This document shows, piece after piece, positions 1 to 8,242 of a stretch of 64,000 bases of DNA. The stretch comes from VBDM01 sp964430565. GTDB taxonomy: Bacteria; Pseudomonadota; Gammaproteobacteria; Burkholderiales; SG8-39. Position numbers and translations under genes: made by a program. Under the pieces are notes generated by a model. It did not search any database. It saw nothing but the letters and a program-made list of their open reading frames with translations, and had not been told where the DNA came from. Positions within the stretch are counted from its first letter, which is position 1; the number at the start of each line of letters is the position of its first letter. Where the stretch lies: positions 1 through 64,000 of the forward strand of contig CAYSFD010000020.1 of assembly GCA_964430565.1 (NCBI GenBank). The letters run 5' to 3'.

Positions 1-111
1 CTCAATGGGCAACTAAGCGGTTACATCGAACGCTTCTACAACCTCAAACGCATTCACTCCAGCTTGGGGTACCATTCCCCGGTCGAGTTCGAACGCTTGG
101 CCAATGCCTAG
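1..111 (+). pseudogene. C-terminal end of an IS3-family transposase (OrfB), cut by the window edge
   Basis: The first 36 codons are open from base 1 to a TAG at 109-111. They read as the end of an IS3-family DDE integrase: the GYIERFYNLKRIHSSLGYHSP region is the typical C-terminal signature that follows the catalytic Glu. Only the tail is visible, so whether the full transposase is intact outside the window cannot be judged. It marks the left edge of the window as a mobile-element insertion site next to the amide-transport operon. Confidence 0.8.
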
Positions 112-141
112 CGAAGTGTCCACAGAAACGGATGAAGATCA
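112..141 (+). mobile_element. Probable right end of the IS3-family element
   Basis: Just after the transposase stop the sequence runs GTGTCCACAGAAACGG and ends near GATGAAGATCA. IS3-family elements carry terminal inverted repeats a few bases beyond the orfB stop and end in CA on this strand. The exact end at 141 is inferred from that rule only, because the left end and target duplication lie outside the window. Confidence 0.45.
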
Positions 142-439
142 ACGCGCGAAGAAGCAGCGCGCGTCAACGCGGCGGGAACGACGTTCGTTAGGCACGAGAG
201 CGCTGGCACCTTGCGATGAGATTTCGGTCGGGTAGCGCGGCAGCGGGCTGGTCCACGCCGTCTGCGCCAACTCTTCAAATTGCTTTTTGATGATCGACCG
301 AGCGGCAGCTATTGGCCGGTAAGCGACCCATGGCTCTTTTCCATGGCATTTCATATCGAGTGACCTGACCCCTTCCGTAGTGCCCGCATGTTCTCGTCGA
401 ACGAGTGCTGATTGTTGTCGGCCATTGCATGGCTGGACG
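142..439. other. About 300 bp without a convincing gene between the IS end and the amidase
   Basis: Open frames here have no recognisable domain and overlap the amidase 3' end. Near 357-376 the minus strand reads GGGGTCAGGTCACTCG, a type of motif I associate with sequences upstream of REP-associated transposase genes in betaproteobacteria, but no such gene is visible. It is probably insertion debris. Confidence 0.4.
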
Positions 440-1711
440 TCAGAGTCGTTGCTGCAGCCACTCCGCGACCGCCAGGGCGCGGGCGTCGTCGTTGTTGCGG
501 CCGACGATCTGCACCCCAACGGGCAGGCCGTTCGGCCCCTGGCTGCAGGGGATGTTCATCACCGGTACGCCAAGCAAGGTCCAGATGCGGCAGAAAATCG
601 GGTCGCCGGTCGCGGCCAATCCTCTCGGCGCCTCGCCCTGCGCGCTGGGGGCGAGGATGACGTCGGCGTCGGCGAACACGTCGCCGAGCATGGCGCGGCA
701 GGTGGCGGTGAGCGCGCGGGCTGCGTCGTAGCGGGCGGCATCGACTTTGCCTGCACTATCGAGCAGTTTCTTCAGCGTGTCGCTCAAGCCCGCGAGCTGG
801 TGCACGCGATCGCTCGCGAGCGCCCGATACGCCTCGTAGTTCATGAGGTCGATCTGCGCCTGCAGGAGGCCTGAGAATTCGCGCGGCAGCTCCAGGTCCT
901 TGACCTTCGCGCCGGCGCGCGCGGCACTTTGCGCCGCGTGCTCGAGCGCGGCCGCGGTTTCCGGGTGCGCGGCGGGCCATTCGTGCGTGCGGCATAGCGC
1001 GATCACCGGCGCTTGAGCGAGGGGCGAGGGCAGCAGGTCGCGCCCGCTCAGTACCCCGACGAGCAACGCTGCGTCGCCGGGGGTGCGCGCCAGCACGCCC
1101 AGGGTGTCGAGGCTCTCGGCGAGCGGCTTGATGCCCGCGCGCGGCAGGGTCGCGTAGCTCGGCTTGTAGCCGACGACGCCGCAATAGCTCGCTGGCCGCA
1201 CGATCGAGCCGGCCGTCTGCGTGCCGAAGGCGAGCGGCACCATCGCATCGGCCACCGCGGCGGCCGAGCCGCTCGAGGAGCCGCCGGGCGTGCAGCGCGG
1301 ATCGCGGGGATTGGCGGTCTTGCCCGGATGGAACCAGGCGAATTCGGTGCTCACCGTCTTGCCGAGGATGAGCGCACCGGCGGCGCGCGCCAGCGCCACG
1401 CAGGCCGCGTCGGCGGCCGGCCGGTGCCCGGGATAGACCGCGGAGCCGTAGGAGGTCGGCATGTCGATCGTGTCGATGATGTCCTTGACCCCGATCGGCA
1501 GCCCGTGCAGGGCCCCGAGCACCGGGCCCGCATCCAGCCGGCGCGCCTGCGCCAGGACAGCATCGGGGTCGAGATGGATCCAGGCGCCCACCGTGCTCTC
1601 GCGCTCCTCGATGCGCGCGAGGCAGGCGCGCGCCAGGTCTTCGGCAGTGATCTCGCGCGCCGCCAGGCGGCGCGCCGCTTCACGCGCGGTCAGTTCATTG
1701 AGCTTTTGCAT
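440..1711 (-). CDS. Amidase (amidase signature family)
   Basis: This 423-residue protein belongs to the amidase signature family, which hydrolyses amides with a Ser-cisSer-Lys triad. The triad is visible: Lys76 in GVKDIID, Ser145 in GGSSSGS and the nucleophile Ser169 in QTAGSI, with the 24-residue spacing between the serines typical of the family. Length is normal and no signal peptide is seen, so it should be cytoplasmic. It is the last gene of the leftward ABC transporter operon, and its ATG overlaps the livF stop by 1 base, indicating translational coupling. Linkage suggests that the transporter imports an amide that this enzyme cleaves. The substrate cannot be read from sequence; allophanate hydrolase-like or generic aliphatic/aromatic amidase activity are alternatives. 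Confidence 0.9.
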   Translation of the reverse strand: MQKLNELTAREAARRLAAREITAEDLARACLARIEERESTVGAWIHLDPDAVLAQARRLDAGPVLGALHGLPIGVKDIIDTIDMPTSYGSAVYPGHRPAADAACVALARAAGALILGKTVSTEFAWFHPGKTANPRDPRCTPGGSSSGSAAAVADAMVPLAFGTQTAGSIVRPASYCGVVGYKPSYATLPRAGIKPLAESLDTLGVLARTPGDAALLVGVLSGRDLLPSPLAQAPVIALCRTHEWPAAHPETAAALEHAAQSAARAGAKVKDLELPREFSGLLQAQIDLMNYEAYRALASDRVHQLAGLSDTLKKLLDSAGKVDAARYDAARALTATCRAMLGDVFADADVILAPSAQGEAPRGLAATGDPIFCRIWTLLGVPVMNIPCSQGPNGLPVGVQIVGRNNDDARALAVAEWLQQRL

Positions 1712-2415
1712 CAGGCTTCTCCTCCGACGCCCAGGTAGGTCGCGGTGACATTCGCAGCGGCACGCAGGCTCGCCGGCGAACCCTCGAAGACCACGCTGCC
1801 GTGGTCGACGACGTAGACGCGGTCGGCGAGCTGCAGAGCCATCTCGGCGTTCTGCTCGACGAGCAGCATGCTCACCTGCTGTGCTTTGAGCTCGCGGATG
1901 GTTTCCATGACGGCGTTCACCACCATCGGCGCGAGACCCTGGGAGGGCTCATCCAGCAGCAAGAGGTCCGGTCCGGTCATGAGGGCGCGGGCGATGGCGA
2001 GCATTTCCTGCTCGCCGCCCGAGAGCTCGCGGCCTTTGTGGTTCAACCTTTCTTTCAGGCCCGGAAAGCGCCCGAGCACGGTGTCCATCTGCCAGCGCGA
2101 GTTCTTTCGATGGGCGATGGACAGGTTCTCCTTCACCGTCAGGTAGCTGAAGATATCGCGTGTCTCGGGGACCATCGCAATTCCCATCCGGCTGATCCTG
2201 TGGGCGTCCAGCCCGGCAATGTCGCCGCCCTTGTAGAAGATCCCGCCCTTCTTCGGCGGGGTGAGGCCGGTGACGCTGCGCAGCGTCGTGGTCTTGCCGG
2301 CGCCGTTGCGGCCGAGGAGGGCGACGACCTCGCCTTCGGCCACGCGAAGCGACAGGCCGTGGAGGATGTGACCCAGCCCGTAGAAGGTATCGATGCTGCG
2401 TATCTCGAGAATCAA
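1711..2415 (-). CDS. livF: Branched-chain amino acid/amide ABC transporter ATPase LivF
   Basis: ATP-binding subunit of a HAAT-family (Liv-type) importer, 234 residues, normal for LivF. Walker A is GRNGAGKT at residues 35-42, the ABC signature LSGGEQEML is near 131-139, and Walker B LLLLDEP is at 151-157. It pairs with LivG as the second ATPase on the cytoplasmic face. Its start overlaps the livG stop by 4 bases and its stop touches the amidase start, so it lies inside a tightly coupled operon. Substrate specificity is set by the binding protein encoded at 4952-6169, and the linked amidase points to amides rather than leucine. Confidence 0.93.
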   Translation of the reverse strand: MILEIRSIDTFYGLGHILHGLSLRVAEGEVVALLGRNGAGKTTTLRSVTGLTPPKKGGIFYKGGDIAGLDAHRISRMGIAMVPETRDIFSYLTVKENLSIAHRKNSRWQMDTVLGRFPGLKERLNHKGRELSGGEQEMLAIARALMTGPDLLLLDEPSQGLAPMVVNAVMETIRELKAQQVSMLLVEQNAEMALQLADRVYVVDHGSVVFEGSPASLRAAANVTATYLGVGGEA

Positions 2416-3161
2416 GCCGCGACTCCCCCCAGATAGGCGCGGCGCACTTCGGGATTCTTCTGGATCTCCCCGGGCGTGCCCTCGGCGATCAGGCTGCCGA
2501 AGTGCATGACCGAGATGCGGTCCGAGACGCTCATGATGATGTCCATCTTGTGCTCGATCAGAACGATCGTGTAGCGCCCTTTCAGCGCGCGCACCAGCGA
2601 CACCATCTTCCGCGTCTCCTCCGGCGAGAGGCCGGCGGCGGGCTCGTCGAGCAGCAGCACGCGCGGTGCTGCGGCGAGCGCGATCGCGAGCTCGAGCTGG
2701 CGCTGCTCGCCGTGCGAGATCTCGCGGGCGAGTTGACTTGATTTGCCTTCGAGTCCTACGTCACGCAGCGACTGCCTGGCCCGCTCCGCTGCATCGGGAA
2801 ATTCATTTGCGGATTTCCACATCAAACCGTTCCAGGATTTTCCCGTCGCAAACGCGGCCACCCAGACGTTGTCAAAAAGACTGAAAGCCGGAAAAACGCT
2901 CGTGCGCTGATACGAGCGTGCGAGTCCCAGGTGTGCAACCCGGTTCGCCGGCGTTCCGGTGATGTCTTTCCCGTCAAAAACGATTCTTCCCGATGTCGGC
3001 GCAAAAGTGCCCGTAAGCAGGTTGAAGAGCGTGGTCTTGCCCGCGCCGTTGGGGCCGATGATGGAATGCAGCGAGCCCGCTTCGATCCGCATGCTCACCG
3101 CGTTGACGGCAGTGAGGGCGCCGAACGCTTTTGTCAGGTCTTTTGTTTCGAGGATCGCCAT
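2412..3161 (-). CDS. livG: Branched-chain amino acid/amide ABC transporter ATPase LivG
   Basis: First ATPase of the importer, 249 residues from an ATG at 3161 (MAILETKDLTKAFG). The same frame stays open much further upstream, but that part only shadows livM in another frame. Walker A GPNGAGKTT is at residues 36-44. The signature is SHGEQRQLE, the LivG-type variant that lacks the usual second Gly, followed by VLLLDEP. Its 5' end overlaps the livM 3' end by 28 bases and its stop overlaps the livF start, consistent with coupled translation. Confidence 0.92.
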   Translation of the reverse strand: MAILETKDLTKAFGALTAVNAVSMRIEAGSLHSIIGPNGAGKTTLFNLLTGTFAPTSGRIVFDGKDITGTPANRVAHLGLARSYQRTSVFPAFSLFDNVWVAAFATGKSWNGLMWKSANEFPDAAERARQSLRDVGLEGKSSQLAREISHGEQRQLELAIALAAAPRVLLLDEPAAGLSPEETRKMVSLVRALKGRYTIVLIEHKMDIIMSVSDRISVMHFGSLIAEGTPGEIQKNPEVRRAYLGGVAA

Positions 3162-4060
3162 AACCAGAACCGCGTCCAGGCTTCCACAACCCCACCGCGG
3201 AAAAACATCACCACAATGACGAACGCCACGCCGAGCAAGAGCGGCCAGCGCGCCCACACGGTGCTCATGGATTCCGATAGCCAGATGAAGACGAACGAGC
3301 CGATCACCGGCCCGTAGAGGGAGCCGGAGCCGCCGATGAGCGTTGCGAACAACACGTTGCCGGAGAACACGAAGCCGATCGCCTCCAGCGGCACGATGCC
3401 GAACAGCATGGCGTAGAGCACGCCGGCGAGGCCGGAGAAGGCGCCGCCGATGACGAAGGCGAGGAGCTTGAAGCGCGGCACGTTGTAGCCCACGGCTTCG
3501 GCGCGCACCGCGTTCTCGCGGATCGCCTGCAGAATCCTGCCGAGCGGCGACTCGACGATGCGCTTCATGATCCACAGCGAGGCGAGGAACAGCACGGAAA
3601 CGAAAGTGTAGTAGACGAGGGGATTCGTGAAGTCGATGCCGGCGAGCGCCGGCCGCGGCACGCCGGGCATGCCGTCCTCGCCACCGGTGACGCTGGTCCA
3701 CTGGTAGGCGATGAAGTAGAACAGCTGGTTCAGCGCGAAGGTGAGCATGATGAAGTACAGGCCCGAGCGCTGCACGCACAGGTAGCCCACCAGCGCGGCG
3801 GAAGCGGCGCCCACGCCGACCCCGATGCCGAGCGCGAACAAGGTGTTGATGCCGTAGTACTTCAGGAGCCAGCCCGCAACGTAGGCGGCCGAGCCGAAGA
3901 AGGTGGACTGGCCGAAGGACAACAGGCCCGTGTAGCCGAGCAGCAGATTCAGCCCCAGCCCGAAGATGGCGAAGATCCAGATCTCCGTCGCGATGGCGGG
4001 GCGCACGATGAAGGGAAGCAGGACCACCGCCGCGAGGAGAAGAATGGCTGGTTTCTTCAT
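3134..4060 (-). CDS. livM: Branched-chain amino acid/amide ABC transporter permease LivM
   Basis: Inner-membrane permease of 308 residues with about eight to ten hydrophobic segments. The conserved LivM stretch FAIFGLGLNLLLGYTGLLSFG lies near residues 31-51. It forms the translocation channel together with LivH. The ATG at 4060 overlaps the livH stop as ATGA. The last residues (WRSSKQKT) are encoded within the overlap with livG. Length and order livH-livM-livG-livF are standard for the family. Confidence 0.92.
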   Translation of the reverse strand: MKKPAILLLAAVVLLPFIVRPAIATEIWIFAIFGLGLNLLLGYTGLLSFGQSTFFGSAAYVAGWLLKYYGINTLFALGIGVGVGAASAALVGYLCVQRSGLYFIMLTFALNQLFYFIAYQWTSVTGGEDGMPGVPRPALAGIDFTNPLVYYTFVSVLFLASLWIMKRIVESPLGRILQAIRENAVRAEAVGYNVPRFKLLAFVIGGAFSGLAGVLYAMLFGIVPLEAIGFVFSGNVLFATLIGGSGSLYGPVIGSFVFIWLSESMSTVWARWPLLLGVAFVIVVMFFRGGVVEAWTRFWLWRSSKQKT

Positions 4061-4914
4061 CGGATGCCGAACAAGCCCTGCGGCCGCACGAGCAGCACCG
4101 CGGCCATCACCGCGTAAATCACCACCGTCGAAGCCTCGGTCCAGTAGCCGGCCACCAGCGCCTGGGCGACGCCGATGAGCAGACCCGCGGCGATCGCGCC
4201 GAGGAGGTTGCCCAGGCCGCCGAGCGCGACCACGACGAAGGCGATGCCGAGCATGTCCACGCCCATGCCGGGGTTCACGCCGCGGATCGGCACGGTGAGC
4301 GCGCCCGCGATGCCGGCGAGGTAGGCGCCCAGCGCAAAGGCGACGGTGAAGAGCTTATGGATGTCGATGCCGAGCAGCGACACCATCTCCTTGTTCTCGA
4401 TGCCGGCGCGCATGATCGCGCCGTAGCGCGTCTTCTCGAGGAACAACCAGGTGGCGAGCACCAGCAGGCCCGCCATCACCATCACGAAGAGGCGGTACTT
4501 CGGATAGAAGGTGAAGCCCAGGTCAAGGCCGCCGCGCAGGTCCGGCGGCGGCAGGTAGCTGTAGCCGACCGGCCCCCAGATGAGGATGATGGCTTCGCTC
4601 AGGATCAGCGCGAGGCCGAAGGTAAACAGCAGCTGGTAGTCGTGCCCCGCGGCATACAGCCGCCGTATCCCCGCGTACTCGATGGCGAGGCCCAATACCG
4701 CCACGCCGATGGGCGCCACCACGAGCGCGATCCAGAAGTTGCCGATCGCGACCGCGACGGTCGCCAGAAGGTAGGCGCCCACGGCGAAGAGGGCGCCGTG
4801 CGCGAAGTTCGGGATGTTGAGGATCCCGGTGATCAGCGACAGGCCGAGCCCCATCAGGGCATACAGCATGCCCGTCGCGATCCCGTTGAGGATCTGTGCG
4901 GCGACGAAGCTCAG
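4057..4914 (-). CDS. livH: Branched-chain amino acid/amide ABC transporter permease LivH
   Basis: Second permease, about 285 residues, with the LivH hallmark LITGILNIPNFAHGALF. The first in-frame ATG is at 4869, but that start would cut the usual N-terminal segment. Upstream codons in frame read SFVAAQILNGIATG, which matches the normal LivH opening (QQLLNGL-type), and the only near-cognate start there is CTG at 4914. I therefore place the start at 4914, 37 bases after the binding-protein stop. A shorter product from 4869 (270 residues) cannot be excluded. Several membrane helices follow, and the stop overlaps livM. Confidence 0.85.
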   Translation of the reverse strand: MSFVAAQILNGIATGMLYALMGLGLSLITGILNIPNFAHGALFAVGAYLLATVAVAIGNFWIALVVAPIGVAVLGLAIEYAGIRRLYAAGHDYQLLFTFGLALILSEAIILIWGPVGYSYLPPPDLRGGLDLGFTFYPKYRLFVMVMAGLLVLATWLFLEKTRYGAIMRAGIENKEMVSLLGIDIHKLFTVAFALGAYLAGIAGALTVPIRGVNPGMGVDMLGIAFVVVALGGLGNLLGAIAAGLLIGVAQALVAGYWTEASTVVIYAVMAAVLLVRPQGLFGIR

Positions 4915-4951
4915 AGGCGAACGCCCGCTAGAACCCGCTCTAGAAGCGCGC

Positions 4952-6169
4952 TCAGAGCGATCCGATGTCCTTGCAGGCCGCGTATTCCTTGGGCAGCGGC
5001 GCGTCCCCGGTCGCGATGATGTCGGCGAAGTCGGTGGCGTGCTTCATCGCGCCCTTGGACTTGCAGCGCATGAAGAAATACGGACGGATGTTCTGGTGCG
5101 TGGCCGCGTCCATGCGCATGCGCCCGACGATGTCGTTCACCTCGATGCCTTCGAGCGCCTTGACGACGTCCTGCACCTCGGCGGACTTGGCCTTGTCGAA
5201 TCCGGCGAGCAGCAGCCGCGTCATCGAGTAGGCGGCCGAGGGCGCGTAGCCCGGCGGATTGCCGAATTTGGCCTCGTAGCTCTTGACGAAGGTCTTCGCC
5301 ACCGGCGTGTCGGCGGTATAGTAGAAGTTGGAGCCGACCCAGATGTTCTCGCGGATTTCGGGCGAAAGCTGCACCAGCTCCTCCACGCCCGAGGACCAGG
5401 TCATGATGAGCGGCACTTTGGGCGTCAGGCCGAAGTTGAAGATCTCGCGCGCGCCGGAGACCGCGTCGAGGCCGAAGTTGATCATCGCCACCGCATCGGG
5501 CTTGTTGGCCGCCGCCTTTTGCACGTAGTTGGAGAACTCGCGCTCACCGAGCGGGTGCCGGTCGGCGCCGACGAACTCGATGCCGTGCGTCTTGCCGACC
5601 TCCTTGACGTATTTCTCCACCGACCAGCCGAAGGCATAGTCGGCGACCAGCAGGTGCCAGCGCTTCGCCTTGGGGTTTGCCTTCATGAAAGAATCCACCA
5701 CGGTCTTCGCCGCGGTATAGGGGCTCGCCGCCCATTGGAATGAGTAACGGTGGCAGCGCGACCCGGAGATGTCCTCCGTGCCGCCGCTGAACAGGTGCAG
5801 CACCTTCTTCCTCTTGGCCACCTCGGACACCGCGAGCGCCACGCCGGAAGACCACGGACCGATGACGAATTTCGCGCCGTCGCCGTCCACCGCTTCCTCG
5901 GTGCGCCGCGTGGAGGTGCCCGCCTGCGTGGCGCCGTCGCGCGTGATGTATTTGATCGGCCGGCCGAGGATCTGCATGCCGCGCTCTTCGAGCGCCATCT
6001 TCATGCCGCGGTCGTTGATCGGCCCGACGTCGGCGAAGGCCCCGGTCTGGTCCCACAGGCCGAGGATCACGATCTCCTTGGACTGCGCGCGGACGATGGC
6101 CGGAAAGCCAAGGCCCGCGGCGGCCACGGCGCCAAACTTCAGGACGTCCCTGCGGCTGAGCTTGTTCAT
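4952..6169 (-). CDS. ABC transporter substrate-binding protein (Peripla_BP_6 type), Tat-exported
   Basis: A 405-residue periplasmic binding protein and first gene of the liv-type operon. The N-terminus carries a twin-arginine signal (SRRDVLKFG, then a hydrophobic stretch ending at RAQ), so it is probably exported folded. The mature part begins KEIVILGLWDQTGAFADVG, the type I periplasmic fold of Leu/Ile/Val, urea and amide receptors. It should deliver the ligand to LivHM. The ligand is not known; linkage to an amidase suggests an amide or amide-bearing compound. A GAGGAGGCGAC ribosome site precedes the ATG. Confidence 0.9.
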   Translation of the reverse strand: MNKLSRRDVLKFGAVAAAGLGFPAIVRAQSKEIVILGLWDQTGAFADVGPINDRGMKMALEERGMQILGRPIKYITRDGATQAGTSTRRTEEAVDGDGAKFVIGPWSSGVALAVSEVAKRKKVLHLFSGGTEDISGSRCHRYSFQWAASPYTAAKTVVDSFMKANPKAKRWHLLVADYAFGWSVEKYVKEVGKTHGIEFVGADRHPLGEREFSNYVQKAAANKPDAVAMINFGLDAVSGAREIFNFGLTPKVPLIMTWSSGVEELVQLSPEIRENIWVGSNFYYTADTPVAKTFVKSYEAKFGNPPGYAPSAAYSMTRLLLAGFDKAKSAEVQDVVKALEGIEVNDIVGRMRMDAATHQNIRPYFFMRCKSKGAMKHATDFADIIATGDAPLPKEYAACKDIGSL

Positions 6170-6233
6170 GTCGCCTCCTCAATAATCGGCGCGCTTGTTC
6201 TTTCCCGGACGGGAGCGCCGCGCCAGCAGAAGA

Positions 6234-6536
6234 CTACTCTGTGTCTCGGCGACGCGCCACACGCGCGACCTGCTCCGAGCCGATGTTCGAGCCACCGCCG
6301 GGCTTGTTCTCGACCACCACCGGCTGGCCCCACGCTTCCTGCAGTTTCTGCGCCATCAGGCGCGCCACCACGTCGGTGGCGCCGCCCGGCACAAAGCCGA
6401 CGACGATGCGGATCGGCCGGGAGGGATAGCCGGCGGCGGCGTCCTGCGCGGCCGCGGAGAAGGACAGCGCGCCGCAAGCTATCGCGGCGGCACAGATCAG
6501 GATCCTGCCAAGTGGGGAGAGTGCGCTGCGTTTCAT
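6234..6536 (-). pseudogene. Truncated Bug-family (TTT) solute-binding protein gene
   Basis: The frame encodes a signal peptide and the first lobe of a Bug-type TTT receptor: YPSRPIRIVVGFVPGG followed by GQPVVVENKPGGGSNIG. It then stops at about residue 100, whereas intact members have about 325. After GSEQVARVA the expected Ala-Pro-Asp-Gly-Tyr segment is missing and the sequence changes to VARRRDTE and a stop. What follows is the 5' leader of the downstream binding-protein gene. This looks like a deletion that joined a decayed Bug gene to the liv operon. A start with AGGAG about 9 bases upstream is still present. Confidence 0.8.
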
Positions 6537-6842
6537 GCCGGGTTGCTCCTGTCGTTCCGTTGCGAGGGCGAATTTGCCGTGTGCCGTTCGACCGCGTCGA
6601 TCACGAATGCCAGATCCTCCACATCGGCGAATGAATGGGTCCGGCTGGTAGAATGCACCGCGTGTGCCCGCGCTTCAATAATGCCTCCTCTTGGCCTTGC
6701 GCGAGTCCAGAGCAGCGATACGGTTGGCGGTGGAGAGCAGGGGTCGTCAACCCTCAACCTCACGTGAACGAAGATACGTTTGAGGGTATCGAACCCCAAT
6801 ATCGAACTCTGATCTTTTAAGAGTCAACGAGTTAGAGTCAAA
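6537..6842. other. 306-bp intergenic region between the divergent Bug remnant and surE
   Basis: No supported gene is seen here. It holds a TAGAAT hexamer at 6649-6654 that fits a -10 element for surE, with only a weak -35, and the inverted repeat at 6750-6787. A short A/T-richer stretch with GAGTC repeats lies just before the surE start. No tRNA-like fold was found. Confidence 0.5.
6750..6787. repeat. Inverted repeat upstream of surE
   Basis: Arms ACCCTCAA (6750-6757) and TTGAGGGT (6780-6787) are perfect reverse complements. Inner ACGT half-sites can extend the fold. It lies about 55 bases before the surE GTG and could be an operator or leader hairpin. There is no T-run, so it is unlikely to be a terminator. 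Confidence 0.5.
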
Positions 6843-7586
6843 GTGCGCATTCTGCTCAGCAACGACGACGGGTACTTCGCGCCCGGCATCACGATTCTCG
6901 CAGAAGCACTGGCCCGTCTCGCCGACATCACCGTAGTCGCGCCCGAGCGCGATCGCAGCGGCGCTTCCAACTCCCTCACGCTCGATCGGCCTCTCTCCGT
7001 GCGCAAGTCCGGCAACGGCTTCCTGTTTGTGAACGGCACGCCCACGGATTGCGTCCACCTCGCCGTGACCGGCTTGCTTGAGGGTCTGCCCGACATGGTC
7101 ATCTCGGGCATCAATCTGGGCGCTAACATGGGCGATGACACCATTTATTCGGGCACCGTGGCGGCGGCGACCGAGGGCTACCTGCTCGGCATCCCGTCGC
7201 TGGCGATCTCGCTGGCAAGCAAGGCCGGCAGGCACTACGCCACCGCGGCAAGAGTAACGTGCGAGCTGGTCGAGCGTTTCCAGAGGCAGCCTCCGCCCGA
7301 GCCTGTACTGCTCAATGTGAACGTACCCGACATCGCCTACGACGCACTCAAGGGAGTTGAAGTGACGCGGCTGGGCAAGCGCCATAAGGCCGAACCCGTG
7401 ATCAAGACGGTCAATCCCCGCAACGAAACCGTATATTGGGTCGGCGCCGCCGGAAGCGCCCAGGACGCAGGGCCAGGGACGGATTTTTACGCCCTCGCCG
7501 CAGACCGCGTTTCGATGACGCCGCTGCAGATGGACCTCTCGCACCAGCTGCAGATTCCCGTAGTTAAGTCGTGGCTTGCGCAATGA
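6843..7586 (+). CDS. surE: 5'/3'-nucleotidase SurE
   Basis: Nucleotidase of 247 residues that dephosphorylates nucleoside monophosphates. Family motifs are clear: the N-terminal metal site RILLSNDDGY with the DD pair at residues 8-9, SGASNS, and GTPTDCVHLA followed by SGINLGANMGDD. Length is normal. It starts with GTG at 6843, with no strong Shine-Dalgarno. It is the first gene of the stationary-phase cluster surE-pcm-nlpD-rpoS, a conserved proteobacterial order, and its stop overlaps the next start. Confidence 0.95.
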   Translation: MRILLSNDDGYFAPGITILAEALARLADITVVAPERDRSGASNSLTLDRPLSVRKSGNGFLFVNGTPTDCVHLAVTGLLEGLPDMVISGINLGANMGDDTIYSGTVAAATEGYLLGIPSLAISLASKAGRHYATAARVTCELVERFQRQPPPEPVLLNVNVPDIAYDALKGVEVTRLGKRHKAEPVIKTVNPRNETVYWVGAAGSAQDAGPGTDFYALAADRVSMTPLQMDLSHQLQIPVVKSWLAQ

Positions 7587-8242
7587 TGCTCTCGAAAGCC
7601 CGGGGTATCGGCATGACCTCGCAGCGCACGCGCGACAGGATGGTCGCGCGGCTGCGGGAAAAAGGCATCCGCGACGAAGCGGTGCTCGCCGCAATTGCCG
7701 CCGTTCCTCGCCACATCTTCATCGAGGAAGCGCTGGCGAGCCGTGCTTACGAGGACACGGCGCTGCCAATTGGTTTCGAGCAGACCATCTCACAGCCCTT
7801 CATCGTGGCGCGCATGCTCGAGGCCATAGGCGGAGAGAGGCGTCTCGGGACCGTGCTCGAAGTCGGCACCGGATGTGGGTACCAGGCGGCGGTTCTCGCG
7901 CGGCTTGCGAAGGAAGTCTATTCTGTCGAGCGCATCGCGGGATTGCTCGAAAAGGCGCGCAGCAACCTGCGCCCCCTGAGGCTGTCGAACCTGCGTCTGG
8001 TGCACGCCGACGGCACTCAGGGGCTGCCGGAAGCGGCACCGTTCGACGGCATCATCGTCGCGGCTGCCACCCCCGGGATTCCGCAGGCGCTGGTGCAGCA
8101 GCTTGTGCAGGGTGGCAGAATGATCGTGCCCGTGGGAGCCGACAATCAAGTTCTTTGCCTCATCGAAAAGACATCGACCGGATTGACTGAAAAATGGCTC
8201 GACGCCGTGCGTTTCGTACCTTTGAGAGGTGGCAGGCAGTGA
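7583..8242 (+). CDS. pcm: Protein-L-isoaspartate O-methyltransferase
   Basis: Repairs isoaspartyl residues in aged proteins using S-adenosylmethionine. The methyltransferase motif I is VLEVGTGCGYQAA, preceded by the family-specific TISQPFIVARM. I choose the ATG at 7583 because it overlaps the surE TGA (ATGA coupling). GTG 7571 would add four residues and ATG 7586 would drop one. The product is about 219 residues, normal for the family, and cytoplasmic. The 3' end overlaps the nlpD start. Confidence 0.93.
   Translation: MMLSKARGIGMTSQRTRDRMVARLREKGIRDEAVLAAIAAVPRHIFIEEALASRAYEDTALPIGFEQTISQPFIVARMLEAIGGERRLGTVLEVGTGCGYQAAVLARLAKEVYSVERIAGLLEKARSNLRPLRLSNLRLVHADGTQGLPEAAPFDGIIVAAATPGIPQALVQQLVQGGRMIVPVGADNQVLCLIEKTSTGLTEKWLDAVRFVPLRGGRQ

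Noticed and set aside
6655..6830. Possible tRNA near GGTATCGAACCCC upstream of surE
   Set aside because: No acceptor stem, anticodon arm or proper T-loop sequence can be drawn; only an inverted repeat is present.
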